45,326 nucleotides of DNA from Kitasatospora sp. GP82 (GCF_029892105.1 NZ_JARZAJ010000050.1:1-45326); one strand, 5' to 3'. Shown: positions 22,020 through 31,929, numbered from the stretch's first letter. The notes: generated by a model from the sequence alone, not told the origin. Numbers and translations are program-made.

Positions 22020-23681
22020 ATGAGCTCCACTCTCGCGGGCTGGCTGCAGGCCGTCGCCCTGGTCGGCGCCCTGGCCCTGTGCTACCGCCCCCTTGGCGAC
22101 TACATCGCCAAGCTCCTCACCACCGCCAAGCACCTCAGAGTCGAACGCGGTCTCTACCGCGTCATCGGCGTCGACGGCGACGCCGACCAGCGCTGGCCGA
22201 GCTACCTTCGCTCGGTGCTGGCCTTCTCCGCCGTCTCCCTTCTCTTCCTCTACCTGCTCCAGCGCACGCAGCAGTGGCTGCTGCTGAGCGTGGACAACAA
22301 GGCGGTCGAGGCGCACACGGCCTGGAACACCGCCGTGTCCTTCGTGACCAACACCAACTGGCAGTCCTACTCGGGTGAGTCCACCATGGGCCACCTGGTG
22401 CAGATGGCCGGTCTCGCGGTGCAGAACTTCGTCTCCGCCGCCGTCGGTATCGCCATCGTGGCCGCGCTGATCCGGGGCTTCACCCGCAACCGCACCGACC
22501 GCATCGGCAACTTCTGGGTGGACCTCACCCGGATCGTGCTGCGCCTGCTGCTGCCGCTCTCCATCGTCTTCGCCCTCGTCCTGGTGGCGAACGGCGTGAT
22601 CCAGAACTTCCACGGCTTCCACGACATCGCGACCCTCGGCGGCGACACCCAGTCGATCCCCGGTGGTCCGGTGGCCTCGCAGGAGGCCATCAAGGAGCTG
22701 GGCACCAACGGCGGCGGTTTCTTCAACGCCAACTCGGCGCACCCCTTCGAGAACCCCAACGGCTTCACCAACTGGCTGGAGATCTTCCTGCTGCTGGTGA
22801 TCTCCTTCGCGCTGCCGCGCACCTTCGGCAAGATGGTCGGCGACAACCGCCAGGGCTACGCGATCGTCGCGGTGATGGGCCTGTTCTGGGTCGCCTCCGC
22901 AGCGCTGATGACCCTCGCCGAGCAGCACCACGGCGGTGCCGCGCTGCAGGCGGCGGGCGGCGCGATGGAGGGCAAGGAGCAGCGCTTCGGCATTGCCGCC
23001 TCCAGCCTCTTCGCGACTTCCACCACGCTCACCTCCACGGGTGCGGTCGATGCGGCGCACGACTCGCTCACCCCCTTCGGCGGTGGCCTCACGATCTTCA
23101 ACATGATGCTCGGCGAGATCGCCCCCGGCGGTACCGGCTCCGGCCTGTACGGCATGCTGATCCTGGCAATCGTCGCGGTCTTCGTGGCGGGTCTGATGGT
23201 CGGCCGGACGCCCGAGTACCTGGGCAAGAAGCTCGGTTCGCGGGAGATGAAGTTCGCCTCCCTCTACATCCTGACCACCCCGACCATCGTGCTGGTCGGC
23301 ACCGGCCTCGCGATGGCGCTGCCGGGTGAGCGGGCGGGGATGCTGAACTCCGGTGCGCACGGCTTCTCGGAGGTGCTGTACGCGTTCACCTCGGCGAGCA
23401 ACAACAACGGTTCGGCGTTCGGCGGTATCACCGTCAACACCGAGTGGTACGACACCACGCTCGGCCTGGCGATGCTGTTCGGCCGCTTCCTGCCGATGGT
23501 GTTCGTCCTGGCGCTGGCCGGCTCGCTCGCCCAGCAGCAGCCCGTCCCCGCCACCCCGGGCACCCTGCCCACCCACAAGCCGCTGTTCGTGGGCCTGCTG
23601 TCGGGCGTCGTCCTGATCGTCGTCGGCCTCACCTACTTCCCGGCCCTGGCTCTCGGGCCGATCGCGGAAGGTCTCCACTGA
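22020..23681 (+). CDS. kdpA: KdpA, potassium-binding and translocating subunit
   Basis: This is a 553-residue integral membrane protein related to Trk/Ktr channels, with about ten helices. The four selectivity-filter loops are visible: TNTNWQSYSGE, GTNGGGFFN, TLTSTGAVD and SNNNGSAFGG. It takes up K+ from outside and passes it to KdpB. Its ribosome site overlaps the kdpF coding end, and its stop codon overlaps the kdpB start (TGATG). Confidence 0.97.
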   Translation: MSSTLAGWLQAVALVGALALCYRPLGDYIAKLLTTAKHLRVERGLYRVIGVDGDADQRWPSYLRSVLAFSAVSLLFLYLLQRTQQWLLLSVDNKAVEAHTAWNTAVSFVTNTNWQSYSGESTMGHLVQMAGLAVQNFVSAAVGIAIVAALIRGFTRNRTDRIGNFWVDLTRIVLRLLLPLSIVFALVLVANGVIQNFHGFHDIATLGGDTQSIPGGPVASQEAIKELGTNGGGFFNANSAHPFENPNGFTNWLEIFLLLVISFALPRTFGKMVGDNRQGYAIVAVMGLFWVASAALMTLAEQHHGGAALQAAGGAMEGKEQRFGIAASSLFATSTTLTSTGAVDAAHDSLTPFGGGLTIFNMMLGEIAPGGTGSGLYGMLILAIVAVFVAGLMVGRTPEYLGKKLGSREMKFASLYILTTPTIVLVGTGLAMALPGERAGMLNSGAHGFSEVLYAFTSASNNNGSAFGGITVNTEWYDTTLGLAMLFGRFLPMVFVLALAGSLAQQQPVPATPGTLPTHKPLFVGLLSGVVLIVVGLTYFPALALGPIAEGLH

Positions 23682-25792
23682 TGTCGTCCACCCTTACCCC
23701 CACCCCGGTCGAAACGACCGAGGCAGCTGCTCCGCACAGAGTCTCCGGCGGCCTGCTCGACCCCAAGCTGATCCTGTCCTCGCTGCCGGACGCGGTGAAG
23801 AAGCTCGACCCCCGGGTCATGGTCAAGAACCCGGTCATGTTCGTGGTCGAGGTCGGCTCGGTGGTCACCACAGTCTCCGCGATCGCCAACCCGAGCGTGT
23901 TCGCCTGGGCGATCACCATCTGGCTCTGGCTGACCACGGTCTTCGCCAACCTGGCCGAGGCCGTCGCCGAGGGCCGCGGCAAGGCGCAGGCCGACACGCT
24001 GCGCCGGACCAAGACCGACACCACCGCCCGCCGCCTGCTCAACTGGCCTGCCGCGCAGGACGAGGAGGAGGTCTCGGCGACCGCGCTCCAGCTCGGCGAC
24101 CACGTGGTGGTCGAGGCCGGGCAGATCATCCCGGGCGACGGCGACGTCGTCGAGGGTGTGGCCAGCGTCGACGAGTCGGCGATCACCGGTGAGTCCGCGC
24201 CGGTGATCCGCGAGTCGGGCGGTGACCGCAGTGCGGTGACCGGCGGTACCAAGGTGCTGTCCGACCGGATCGTGGTCAAGATCTCCTCGGAGCCCGGCAA
24301 GACCTTCATCGACCGGATGATCGCCCTGGTCGAGGGCGCCTCCCGGCAGAAGACGCCGAACGAGATCGCGCTGAACATCCTGCTGGCCTCGCTGACGATC
24401 GTCTTCCTGATCGCGGTGGTGACCCTGCAGCCGATGGCGACCTTCGCGGGCGCCCCGCAGTCGATGATCGTGCTGGTGGCGCTGGTCGTGGCACTGATCC
24501 CGACCACCATCGGTGCGCTGCTCTCCGCGATCGGTATCGCGGGTATGGACCGCCTCGTGCAGCGCAACGTGCTGGCGATGTCGGGCCGTGCGGTGGAGGC
24601 GGCGGGTGACGTCAACACCCTGCTGCTGGACAAGACCGGCACCATCACCCTGGGCAACCGCCAGGCCGCCGAGTTCCAGCCGGCCAAGGGTGTGAGTGTC
24701 GACGAACTCGCCGATGCCGCCCAGCTCTCCTCCCTCGCGGACGAGACCCCCGAGGGCCGTTCGATCGTGGTCCTGGCCAAGACCGAGTACGGCCTGCGGG
24801 CCCGGGCCCAGGGCGAGCTGACGCACGCCACCTGGGTGCCGTTCACCGCGCAGACCCGGATGTCCGGCGTCGACCTCGACGAGGCCGACGGCGTGCACTC
24901 GGTCCGCAAGGGCGCGGCCGGTTCGGTCACCAACTGGGTCACCGAGAACGGCGGTACGGTCGGCAAGGACGTCGCGGAGCTGGTCGACGGGATCTCCGCG
25001 GCCGGTGGCACCCCGCTGCTGGTCGCCTCCCGGATCGGGGCCAAGGCCCCGCGTGCCCTCGGCGTCATCTACCTCAAGGACGTCGTCAAGGAGGGCATGA
25101 AGGAGCGCTTCGACGAGCTGCGCCGGATGGGCATCAAGACCATCATGATCACGGGTGACAACCCGCTGACGGCCAAGGCGATCGCCGAGGAGGCCGGGGT
25201 CGACGACTTCCTGGCCGAGGCGACGCCCGAGGACAAGATGGCCCTGATCAAGAAGGAGCAGGAGGGTGGCAAGCTGGTCGCGATGACCGGTGACGGCACC
25301 AACGACGCTCCGGCCCTCGCCCAGGCGGACGTCGGCGTCGCGATGAACACCGGGACCATGGCGGCCAAGGAGGCCGGCAACATGGTCGACCTGGACTCCA
25401 ACCCGACCAAGCTGATCGAGATCGTCGAGATCGGCAAGCAGTTGCTGATCACCCGTGGTGCCCTCACCACCTTCTCGATCGCCAACGACGTCGCCAAGTA
25501 CTTCGCGATCATCCCGGCGATGTTCGCCAGCGTGTACCCGGGCCTGGGTCACCTGAACATCATGGCGCTGCACAGCCCGACCTCGGCGATCACCTCGGCG
25601 ATCATCTTCAACGCACTGGTGATCATCGGCCTGATCCCGCTCGCCCTGCGCGGTGTCAAGTACCGTCCGTCCGACGCCAGTTCGCTGCTCCGCAGGAACA
25701 TCGGCGTCTACGGTTTCGGTGGTCTGATCGTCCCGTTCATCGGGATCAAGCTGATCGACCTCGTCGTGCAGTTCATCCCCGGCCTGAGCTGA
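23681..25792 (+). CDS. kdpB: KdpB, P-type ATPase subunit
   Basis: This is a 703-residue P-type ATPase of the KdpB class. Seen in order are the actuator TGES motif (AITGESAPV), the phosphorylation site DKTGT (Asp317), and the hinge TGDGTNDAPAL. The N-terminal membrane helices and the PTTIGALLSAIG segment are intact. ATP hydrolysis here drives K+ uptake with KdpA. The start overlaps the kdpA stop by one base. Confidence 0.97.
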   Translation: MSSTLTPTPVETTEAAAPHRVSGGLLDPKLILSSLPDAVKKLDPRVMVKNPVMFVVEVGSVVTTVSAIANPSVFAWAITIWLWLTTVFANLAEAVAEGRGKAQADTLRRTKTDTTARRLLNWPAAQDEEEVSATALQLGDHVVVEAGQIIPGDGDVVEGVASVDESAITGESAPVIRESGGDRSAVTGGTKVLSDRIVVKISSEPGKTFIDRMIALVEGASRQKTPNEIALNILLASLTIVFLIAVVTLQPMATFAGAPQSMIVLVALVVALIPTTIGALLSAIGIAGMDRLVQRNVLAMSGRAVEAAGDVNTLLLDKTGTITLGNRQAAEFQPAKGVSVDELADAAQLSSLADETPEGRSIVVLAKTEYGLRARAQGELTHATWVPFTAQTRMSGVDLDEADGVHSVRKGAAGSVTNWVTENGGTVGKDVAELVDGISAAGGTPLLVASRIGAKAPRALGVIYLKDVVKEGMKERFDELRRMGIKTIMITGDNPLTAKAIAEEAGVDDFLAEATPEDKMALIKKEQEGGKLVAMTGDGTNDAPALAQADVGVAMNTGTMAAKEAGNMVDLDSNPTKLIEIVEIGKQLLITRGALTTFSIANDVAKYFAIIPAMFASVYPGLGHLNIMALHSPTSAITSAIIFNALVIIGLIPLALRGVKYRPSDASSLLRRNIGVYGFGGLIVPFIGIKLIDLVVQFIPGLS

Positions 25793-25805
25793 GAGAAGCA
25801 AGGAA

Positions 25806-26435
25806 ATGTCCAAGCCACTGCCCACCGCCGTGCGCACGCACGCGACCGCGCTGCGGATGCTGCTGGTGATGACCGTGATCCTCGGTCTCGCCTACCCGCT
25901 GCTGGTCACCGGGATCGGCCAGGTCGCCTTCGCGAGCAAGGCGAACGGTTCGATCGTCAGCTCCGACGGCAAGGAGATCGGTTCCAGCCTGCTCGGCCAG
26001 AACTACAACCTGCCCAAGAAGAACCCGGACGACCCGAAGGAGGAGGCCCAGCCGGACCCGAAGTGGTTCCAGCCGCGTCCCGCCGCCAACGGGTACGACG
26101 GGAAGAACTCGGGTGCCTCCAACCTGGGCCCGAACAGCCCCGACCTGCTGAAGCTGGTCGAGGACCGGCGGGCAGCGGCGGCGGCCTTCGACGGCGTCGA
26201 CCCGGCCACCGTTCCGGTGGACGCGCTGACCGCCTCCGGCTCCAGCCTGGACCCGAACATCTCGGTCGCCTACGCCAAGGAGCAGGTGGCGCGTGTCGCC
26301 AAGGCCCGCAACCTCTCGGCGGACACGCTCAACGGGCTCATCGCCAAGTACACCCAGGGCCGCTCCCTCGGTTTCCTCGGCCAGGACGGAGTCAACGTCG
26401 TCCTGCTCAACAAGGCGCTGAGCGAGCAGAAGTGA
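25806..26435 (+). CDS. kdpC: KdpC, accessory subunit
   Basis: This is a 209-residue protein with one N-terminal membrane helix (about residues 17-37) and a soluble domain. It has the family's GSSLLGQN segment and the C-terminal GRSLGFLGQDGVNVVLLN. It holds the KdpFABC complex together and increases nucleotide affinity. AAGGAA precedes the ATG, 13 nt after kdpB. It is followed by a strong terminator hairpin. Confidence 0.95.
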   Translation: MSKPLPTAVRTHATALRMLLVMTVILGLAYPLLVTGIGQVAFASKANGSIVSSDGKEIGSSLLGQNYNLPKKNPDDPKEEAQPDPKWFQPRPAANGYDGKNSGASNLGPNSPDLLKLVEDRRAAAAAFDGVDPATVPVDALTASGSSLDPNISVAYAKEQVARVAKARNLSADTLNGLIAKYTQGRSLGFLGQDGVNVVLLNKALSEQK

Positions 26436-26480
26436 CAATGTCACAGTTCATTCAGTTCACTCGGCTCGTCCAGTGAACCG

Positions 26481-26524
26481 ACCGACCCGGGTGCGGGGGG
26501 ACAACTCCCCGCACCCGGGTCGGT
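26481..26524 (+). terminator. Strong terminator between kdpC and kdpD
   Basis: An 18-bp perfect stem (26481-26498 with 26507-26524) and an 8-nt loop lie 45 nt after the kdpC stop. It should uncouple the pump genes from the sensor genes or leave only read-through to kdpDE. Confidence 0.85.
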
Positions 26525-26592
26525 CTCCCATGTGTCCCCATACTGTGCCGATCCCCGAGCACGCCGCCCTTCGTACGGAAAGAGCAGCGCCC

Positions 26593-29145
26593 ATGTCCCG
26601 TGACCTCACCCCCGGCACCCTCACCCGCCGCGGGCAGCTGAGGGTGTACCTCGGCTCGGCACCCGGTGTCGGCAAGACGTACCGGATGCTGGACGAGGCG
26701 CGCAGACGGCAGGAGCGCGGGGCGGACGTGGTGGTCGGGTACATCGAGTGCCACGGCCGCCGGCACACCGAGAACATGCTGGGGGGCCTCGACCTGATCC
26801 CGCGTCTGACCCGCACCTACCGGGAGACCGCCTTCCAGGAGATGGACCTGGAGGCGGTGCTCGCCCGCCGTCCCTCCGTGGTCCTGGTGGACGAGCTCGC
26901 GCACACCAACATCCCCGGCGGACGCCACGCCAAGCGCTGGCAGGACATCGACGAGCTGCTGGACGCGGGCATCGACGTCATCACCACCGTCAACATCCAG
27001 CACCTGGAGTCGCTCAACGACGTGGTGCAGAAGATCACCGGCATCCCGCAGCGGGAGACCGTCCCCGACGAGGTGGTCCGGCGGGCCGACCAGATCGAAC
27101 TGGTCGACATGGCACCGCAGGCGCTGCGCCGCAGGATGGCCCACGGCAACGTCTACAAGGCGGAGAAGGTGGACGCCGCGCTCTCCAACTACTTCCGCGT
27201 CGGCAACCTGACCGCGCTGCGCGAACTCGCCCTGCTCTGGGTGGCCGGACGGGTGGACGAGGGTCTGCGCGACTACCGGGCCAGCCACAACATCGACCGG
27301 GTCTGGGAGACCAGGGAGCGCGTCGTGGTCGCCCTCACCGGCGGACCCGAGGGCGAGACCCTGATCCGCCGCGCCGCCAGGATCGCCGACCGTACGGCCG
27401 GTGGCGAGCTGCTCGCCGTCCACATCACCCGCAGCGACGGCCTCGCCGGGGCCTCGCCGGGAGCGCTCGCCCAGCAGCGACGACTGGTGGAGACCCTCGG
27501 GGGCAGCTACCACGTGGTGATCGGCGACGACATCCCCACCGCCCTGCTGGCCTTCGCCCGGGGCCGCGACGCCACCCAGCTGGTGCTCGGCACCAGCCGC
27601 CGGGGCCGGATCAACCGTTTCCTCACCGGGCCCGGTATCGGCGAGACCACCGTGGACGCCTCCGAGGACATCGACGTCCACATGGTCACCCACGAGTTCA
27701 CCGGACGCGGCAAGCTGCCCTCACTCGGCCGCCGCCACTCCAAGCGCCGCACCATCGCCGGGTACCTATCCGGCCTCGTGCTGCCTTCGGTGCTGACGGC
27801 GGTGCTCTCCCAGTTCCACCACCAGATCAACCTCACCACCGACGCACTGATCTTCCAACTCGGCGTGGTGGCCGTCGCGTTGCTCGGCGGGGCGGTCTCC
27901 GCGCTGCTGGCCTCGCTGGTCGCCTCGCTGCTGCTGAACTACTTCTTCATCCCGCCCGTCCACACCTTCACCATCGGCGAGACCAACAACGTCATCGCCC
28001 TGCTGGTCTTCGCCGCCGTCGCGCTCACCGTCTCCACCGTGGTGGACCACGCGGCCAGACTGACCGCCCGGGCGGCCCGCGCCACCGCCGAGGCCGAGAC
28101 GCTCTCCACCCTGGCCGGCAGCGTGCTGCGCGGCGCCGACGCGGTACCCGCGCTGCTGGAGAAGTCCCGTACCGCCTTCGCCATGGACTCCGTCGCCCTG
28201 CTCGACCGCACCAGCGGCGAGGTGCTGGCCCGCAGCGACGCCGAGGGTTCGGGCGAGGGCGAGCGCGAGAGCAGCCCCGGTGCCTCGGTCACCGAGATCG
28301 CGGTCGGCAGCGACGCCGTGATGATCCTGACGGGCCGTCGCCTCCCGGCCGCCGACCAGCGGGTCCTGACCGCCTTCGCCGCACACGTCGCCGCCGCACT
28401 GGAACGCGACCGGCTCGCCACCGTCGCCGCCGAGGTCGAGCCGATCAAGGCCGCCGACCGGATGCGCACCGCGCTGCTCGCCGCCGTCAGCCACGACCTG
28501 CGCACCCCGCTGGCCGCAGCGCTCGCCTCCATCGGCTCGCTGCGCAGCCCGGACGTCGAGTTCTCCCCGGAGGACGAGGCCGAACTCCTCGACATGGCCG
28601 ACGAGGCGCTGGTCAAACTCACCCGGCTGGTGGACAACCTGCTCGACATGAGCCGCCTCCAGGCGGGTGCCCTCACGCTCCACCTGGCGCCCACCCACCT
28701 CGACGAGGTCCTGCCGCGCGCCCTGGACTCCCTGTCCGACCCCGATGCCCCCGTCCAGCCGCTCGACCTCGACACCGCCCCGCCGGTGCTGGCCGATCCG
28801 CCGCTGCTGGAGCGGGTGCTGGCCAACGTCATCACCAACGCCCTGCGCCACAACGCCCCCGGCGCACCCGTCCTGGTAGCCGCCAGCGGCTACCAGGACC
28901 AGGTCGAGATCCGGATCATCGACAGAGGCCCCGGCATCGCCCCCGAGGACCGCGACCGGGTGTTCCTGCCCTTCCAGCGCCTCGGCGACACCGACAACAC
29001 CACCGGTGTCGGCCTCGGCCTCGCGCTCTCCCGGGGCCTCGCCGAAGCCATGGGCGGCAGCCTGGAGGTCGAGGACACCCCCGGCGGCGGGACCACCATG
29101 CTGCTCACCCTGCCCGCCGCCGGTCCGGGAGGAGTGCCCGTATGA
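26593..29145 (+). CDS. kdpD: KdpD, osmosensing / K+-sensing histidine kinase
   Basis: This is an 850-residue sensor kinase. The N-terminal KdpD domain has a Walker A motif (GSAPGVGKTYR, near residue 20) and the DELAHTN segment. A USP-like domain follows (about 230-375), then four membrane helices (about 390-500), a GAF-like region, and the kinase core with SHDLRTPLAA (His634) and ATP-binding GRGPGIAPEDRDR-type motifs. It phosphorylates KdpE at low K+. The ATG at 26593 follows GGAAAGAG; an earlier GTG at 26473 lies upstream of the terminator stem and is rejected. Confidence 0.95.
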   Translation: MSRDLTPGTLTRRGQLRVYLGSAPGVGKTYRMLDEARRRQERGADVVVGYIECHGRRHTENMLGGLDLIPRLTRTYRETAFQEMDLEAVLARRPSVVLVDELAHTNIPGGRHAKRWQDIDELLDAGIDVITTVNIQHLESLNDVVQKITGIPQRETVPDEVVRRADQIELVDMAPQALRRRMAHGNVYKAEKVDAALSNYFRVGNLTALRELALLWVAGRVDEGLRDYRASHNIDRVWETRERVVVALTGGPEGETLIRRAARIADRTAGGELLAVHITRSDGLAGASPGALAQQRRLVETLGGSYHVVIGDDIPTALLAFARGRDATQLVLGTSRRGRINRFLTGPGIGETTVDASEDIDVHMVTHEFTGRGKLPSLGRRHSKRRTIAGYLSGLVLPSVLTAVLSQFHHQINLTTDALIFQLGVVAVALLGGAVSALLASLVASLLLNYFFIPPVHTFTIGETNNVIALLVFAAVALTVSTVVDHAARLTARAARATAEAETLSTLAGSVLRGADAVPALLEKSRTAFAMDSVALLDRTSGEVLARSDAEGSGEGERESSPGASVTEIAVGSDAVMILTGRRLPAADQRVLTAFAAHVAAALERDRLATVAAEVEPIKAADRMRTALLAAVSHDLRTPLAAALASIGSLRSPDVEFSPEDEAELLDMADEALVKLTRLVDNLLDMSRLQAGALTLHLAPTHLDEVLPRALDSLSDPDAPVQPLDLDTAPPVLADPPLLERVLANVITNALRHNAPGAPVLVAASGYQDQVEIRIIDRGPGIAPEDRDRVFLPFQRLGDTDNTTGVGLGLALSRGLAEAMGGSLEVEDTPGGGTTMLLTLPAAGPGGVPV

Positions 29146-29213
29146 GCAGGCGAGAAACCGAGAGGTACGCATCTCACGCAGCGAGCGACCAGCTTGGTGA
29201 GGTGGACGCATGA
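29142..29213 (+). CDS. 23-residue ORF bridging kdpD and kdpE
   Basis: The ATG overlaps the kdpD stop (ATGA) and follows GGGAGGAG, an excellent ribosome site. The ORF ends in a TGA that overlaps the kdpE start (ATGA). The peptide starts MSRRETERYASH and ends GEVDA; it is hydrophilic with no recognised motif. It fills the gap exactly, so it may exist to couple translation of kdpE to kdpD, or encode a small regulator of the pair. Confidence 0.55.
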   Translation: MSRRETERYASHAASDQLGEVDA

Positions 29214-29884
29214 GTCACATCCTGGTCGTGGACGACGAACCGCAGTTGCTGCGCGCGCTGCGGATCAACCTGCACGCGCGCGACTACGCGGTGCTCACGG
29301 CGGCCACCGGCGCCGAGGCGCTGGAGTCCGCCGGACGCCTCGTCCCCGACGCCGTCCTGCTCGACCTCGGTCTGCCGGACCTGGACGGCATGGACATCAT
29401 CCGGGGCCTGCGGGCCTGGAGCGCCATGCCGATCATCGTGCTGTCCGGCCGGAGCACCACGGTCGACAAGGTGCACGCCCTGGACGCGGGGGCCGACGAC
29501 TACCTCACCAAACCCTTCGTCATGGACGAACTCTTCGCCCGCTTACGGGCGGTACTGCGCCGCCCCGGAACGGACGAGGCGAAGGCGACGGTGACGGTCG
29601 GCGAGTACGTCGTCGACATTCCGGCCACCACCGTGACCGGCCCTGGCGGTCCGGTGCGGCTCACCCCGACCGAGTGGAAGATCCTCACCCTGCTGCTTGC
29701 CACCCCTGGACGTCTGGTGCCAGGACGGCAGATCCTGCGCGAGGTCTGGGGGCCGGACGCGGAGGAGCACGGCAACTACCTGCGGGTCTACCTCGCGGGC
29801 CTGCGCCGGAAACTGGAGTCCAACCCGGCCCGCCCGCGCCACCTGATCACCGAGCCGGGGATCGGGTACCGATTCGAGCCGTGA
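29210..29884 (+). CDS. kdpE: KdpE, response regulator
   Basis: This is a 224-residue OmpR-family regulator: receiver domain with acidic pocket Asp8-Asp9, phosphorylation site Asp52 (LLDLGLP) and Lys in LTKPF, then a winged helix (TPTEWKILTLL, then YLRVYLAGLRRKLE, IGYRFEP). It activates kdp transcription when phosphorylated by KdpD. GAGGTGGACGC precedes the ATG. Confidence 0.95.
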   Translation: MSHILVVDDEPQLLRALRINLHARDYAVLTAATGAEALESAGRLVPDAVLLDLGLPDLDGMDIIRGLRAWSAMPIIVLSGRSTTVDKVHALDAGADDYLTKPFVMDELFARLRAVLRRPGTDEAKATVTVGEYVVDIPATTVTGPGGPVRLTPTEWKILTLLLATPGRLVPGRQILREVWGPDAEEHGNYLRVYLAGLRRKLESNPARPRHLITEPGIGYRFEP

Positions 29885-29909
29885 CAGCGGATCAGCTTCC
29901 GGTGATCAG

Positions 29910-29931
29910 CCGTCAAGAGAGCGTCAAGATC
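29910..29931 (+). promoter_or_regulatory. 11-bp direct repeat upstream of the membrane protein gene
   Basis: CCGTCAAGAGA is followed directly by GCGTCAAGATC, the same layout as at 21681-21702. It lies just after kdpE and 180 nt before the next gene. Confidence 0.5.
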
Positions 29932-30110
29932 GGCCCCGGGGCCGCAAAGGACGCGTCAGGGGCGGCGGTCGCAGACTCCGGCCGCGCATAGCGTCAGCGG
30001 TGAGGAAACGGTCCTGCTCCTCGGGGGAGAGGCAGACCGTGTCCACGCCGGTGGAGACCTTCACCGTTCAACCACCGGCGGCCAGGTGATAGGGGAGGGG
30101 ACGCGCGGCC

Positions 30111-31826
30111 ATGACAGCGGGTCAATCGGGCAGACCGGTCCGTCCGGCAGGGGAGACACGTCCGCCGGGGGCGGCGGACGCCGGCGAGGCCGGCCCGAGA
30201 TCCGCGTCGCGCGCCCCCCGCACCTCGACTGTGGGGGGCACAACACCTCCGGGACCGGCTGCGAGCACCTCACCGCCGCAGCCGGCCCAGGGAGGCGCGC
30301 CCGGCCGCCGGGCCGGGCGCAATCCGGGGGAACGCGAAGCCCCGCACCTGCGTGGCGGGTCGGCCGCCCGGTTCCCCGCACCGCTGCGGCGAGGCATCGC
30401 TGCCGTCCTGAAACCCGTTGCGCGGAGCCGAAGTTACCGGCAGACACCCCGACTTCTCAGGATCCTCACCGCTCTCTGCCTCGTGGCCCTGCTCACCGTG
30501 GGAGCCGTCGCCGCCACCGTCCTCGGCGGCGCCCGCGCAGGCACCGACACCATCGGCCACGACAAGGCCCCGCAGGCCATCCGCGCCGCAGACCTCTACT
30601 TCGCGCTCGCCGACATGGACGCCCAGGCGGCCAACCTGCTGCTCACCGGCGCCGACCCCGACTACGCCGCCCTGCGCACCCGGACGCAGCGCACCTACGA
30701 ACAGCGCCGCGCCCAAGTCGACTCCGACCTCCAGGGCGCCGCCGAGGCCGCCATCGGCGACCCGGGCGGCGAACGGGCCGTGCACACCGTCATCGACGAC
30801 CTCGGCCAGTACGAGAGCCTGGTCGCCCGCGCCCAGCTGCTGGAGGACCAGGCCCACGCCCCGGCCGGCCGCCCGTCCGGCGACGCGCTCACCGCCTACC
30901 GCCAGGCCACCGACCTGCTGCGGCAGCAACTCCTGCCCGCCGCCGACCAGGTGACCGCCACCAACGCAGCCGCCGTCGACCACGTCTACACCGCGCAGCA
31001 GGCCGACCTCGCCGCCGGACGCTGGTGGCTGCTGGCCGCAGGGCTGGCGGCGCTCGCCGCGCTCGTCCTGCTCCAGCGCACCCTCGCCGTCCGCTTCCGG
31101 CGGATCCTCAACCCGCCGCTGCTCGCGGTCACCGTGCTCACCGCCCTCGCCGTCGCGGTGGGCCTCGGCCTCGCCGCCGCGGCCGACCGCCACCTGCTCG
31201 TCGCCAAGGGCAACGCCTACGACTCGGTGATCGCCCTCAGCCGCGCCCGTGCCGTCGCCTACGACATGAACGCCGACGAGAGCCGCTACCTCACCGACCC
31301 CACCCGGGCCGCCGCGTACGAGCAGAGCTACCTCGACAAGAGCCAGTCCCTGGCCCGCCTCGGCGGCGCCACCCTCGCCGACTACGACACCCGGCTGGGC
31401 GCCGCCCACGCTGCCCACCGGGCCGACCCGCAGGCCAAGGTGCCCTTCGACGGCTTCCTCGGCGCCGAGCTGCGCAACATCACCTTTCCCGGTGAACAGC
31501 AGGCGGTGGATCAGGTGTTGGCGAGCTATCAGCAGTACCAGCAGGACGACCTCAGGATCCGCGAACTGCGCGAGCAGGGCCACCTCAAGGACGCCGTCAC
31601 CTTCGACACCGGCACCGCTCCCGGTCAGTCCAACGCCGATTTCGGACGTCTCTCCGACGCGATGGACCAGGTCCTCGCCATCAACCGGCAGTCCCTGGAC
31701 CGCGCGGTCACCGCCACCGACCACGCCCTCGGATCCGGCCTCGCCGTCGGCGGCGGGATCCTGCTGGCGGGCGCACTGGCGCTGACCGTCCTCGGTGTCC
31801 GCCCGCGCCTGCGCGAGTACCGCTGA
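30111..31826 (+). CDS. Membrane protein with two extracytoplasmic helical sensor-like domains
   Basis: This is a 571-residue protein. A disordered Pro/Gly/Ala-rich cytoplasmic N-terminus of about 110 residues is followed by a helix at 117-138, an external alpha-helical domain (140-300), two helices (about 305-325 and 332-355), a second external helical domain (360-540) and a last helix (about 545-563). The external parts resemble four-helix-bundle ligand domains of chemoreceptors, with DMDAQAANLLLTG and DMNADESRYLTD at matching places. So it looks like a duplicated sensor without a signalling output domain. GGGGAGGGG precedes the ATG. A candidate KdpE-type site upstream suggests osmotic or envelope control. 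No function is assigned. Confidence 0.7.
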   Translation: MTAGQSGRPVRPAGETRPPGAADAGEAGPRSASRAPRTSTVGGTTPPGPAASTSPPQPAQGGAPGRRAGRNPGEREAPHLRGGSAARFPAPLRRGIAAVLKPVARSRSYRQTPRLLRILTALCLVALLTVGAVAATVLGGARAGTDTIGHDKAPQAIRAADLYFALADMDAQAANLLLTGADPDYAALRTRTQRTYEQRRAQVDSDLQGAAEAAIGDPGGERAVHTVIDDLGQYESLVARAQLLEDQAHAPAGRPSGDALTAYRQATDLLRQQLLPAADQVTATNAAAVDHVYTAQQADLAAGRWWLLAAGLAALAALVLLQRTLAVRFRRILNPPLLAVTVLTALAVAVGLGLAAAADRHLLVAKGNAYDSVIALSRARAVAYDMNADESRYLTDPTRAAAYEQSYLDKSQSLARLGGATLADYDTRLGAAHAAHRADPQAKVPFDGFLGAELRNITFPGEQQAVDQVLASYQQYQQDDLRIRELREQGHLKDAVTFDTGTAPGQSNADFGRLSDAMDQVLAINRQSLDRAVTATDHALGSGLAVGGGILLAGALALTVLGVRPRLREYR

Positions 31827-31929
31827 CCCCGGCTCGCGGCCGTCCTCGGCGACCCTGCGGTCTGACCCGGGCGCACCGCCATCGGACCCATGAGCGCGGA
31901 ACGACCACGTTCTCAGGGGCGCGAGGTTG

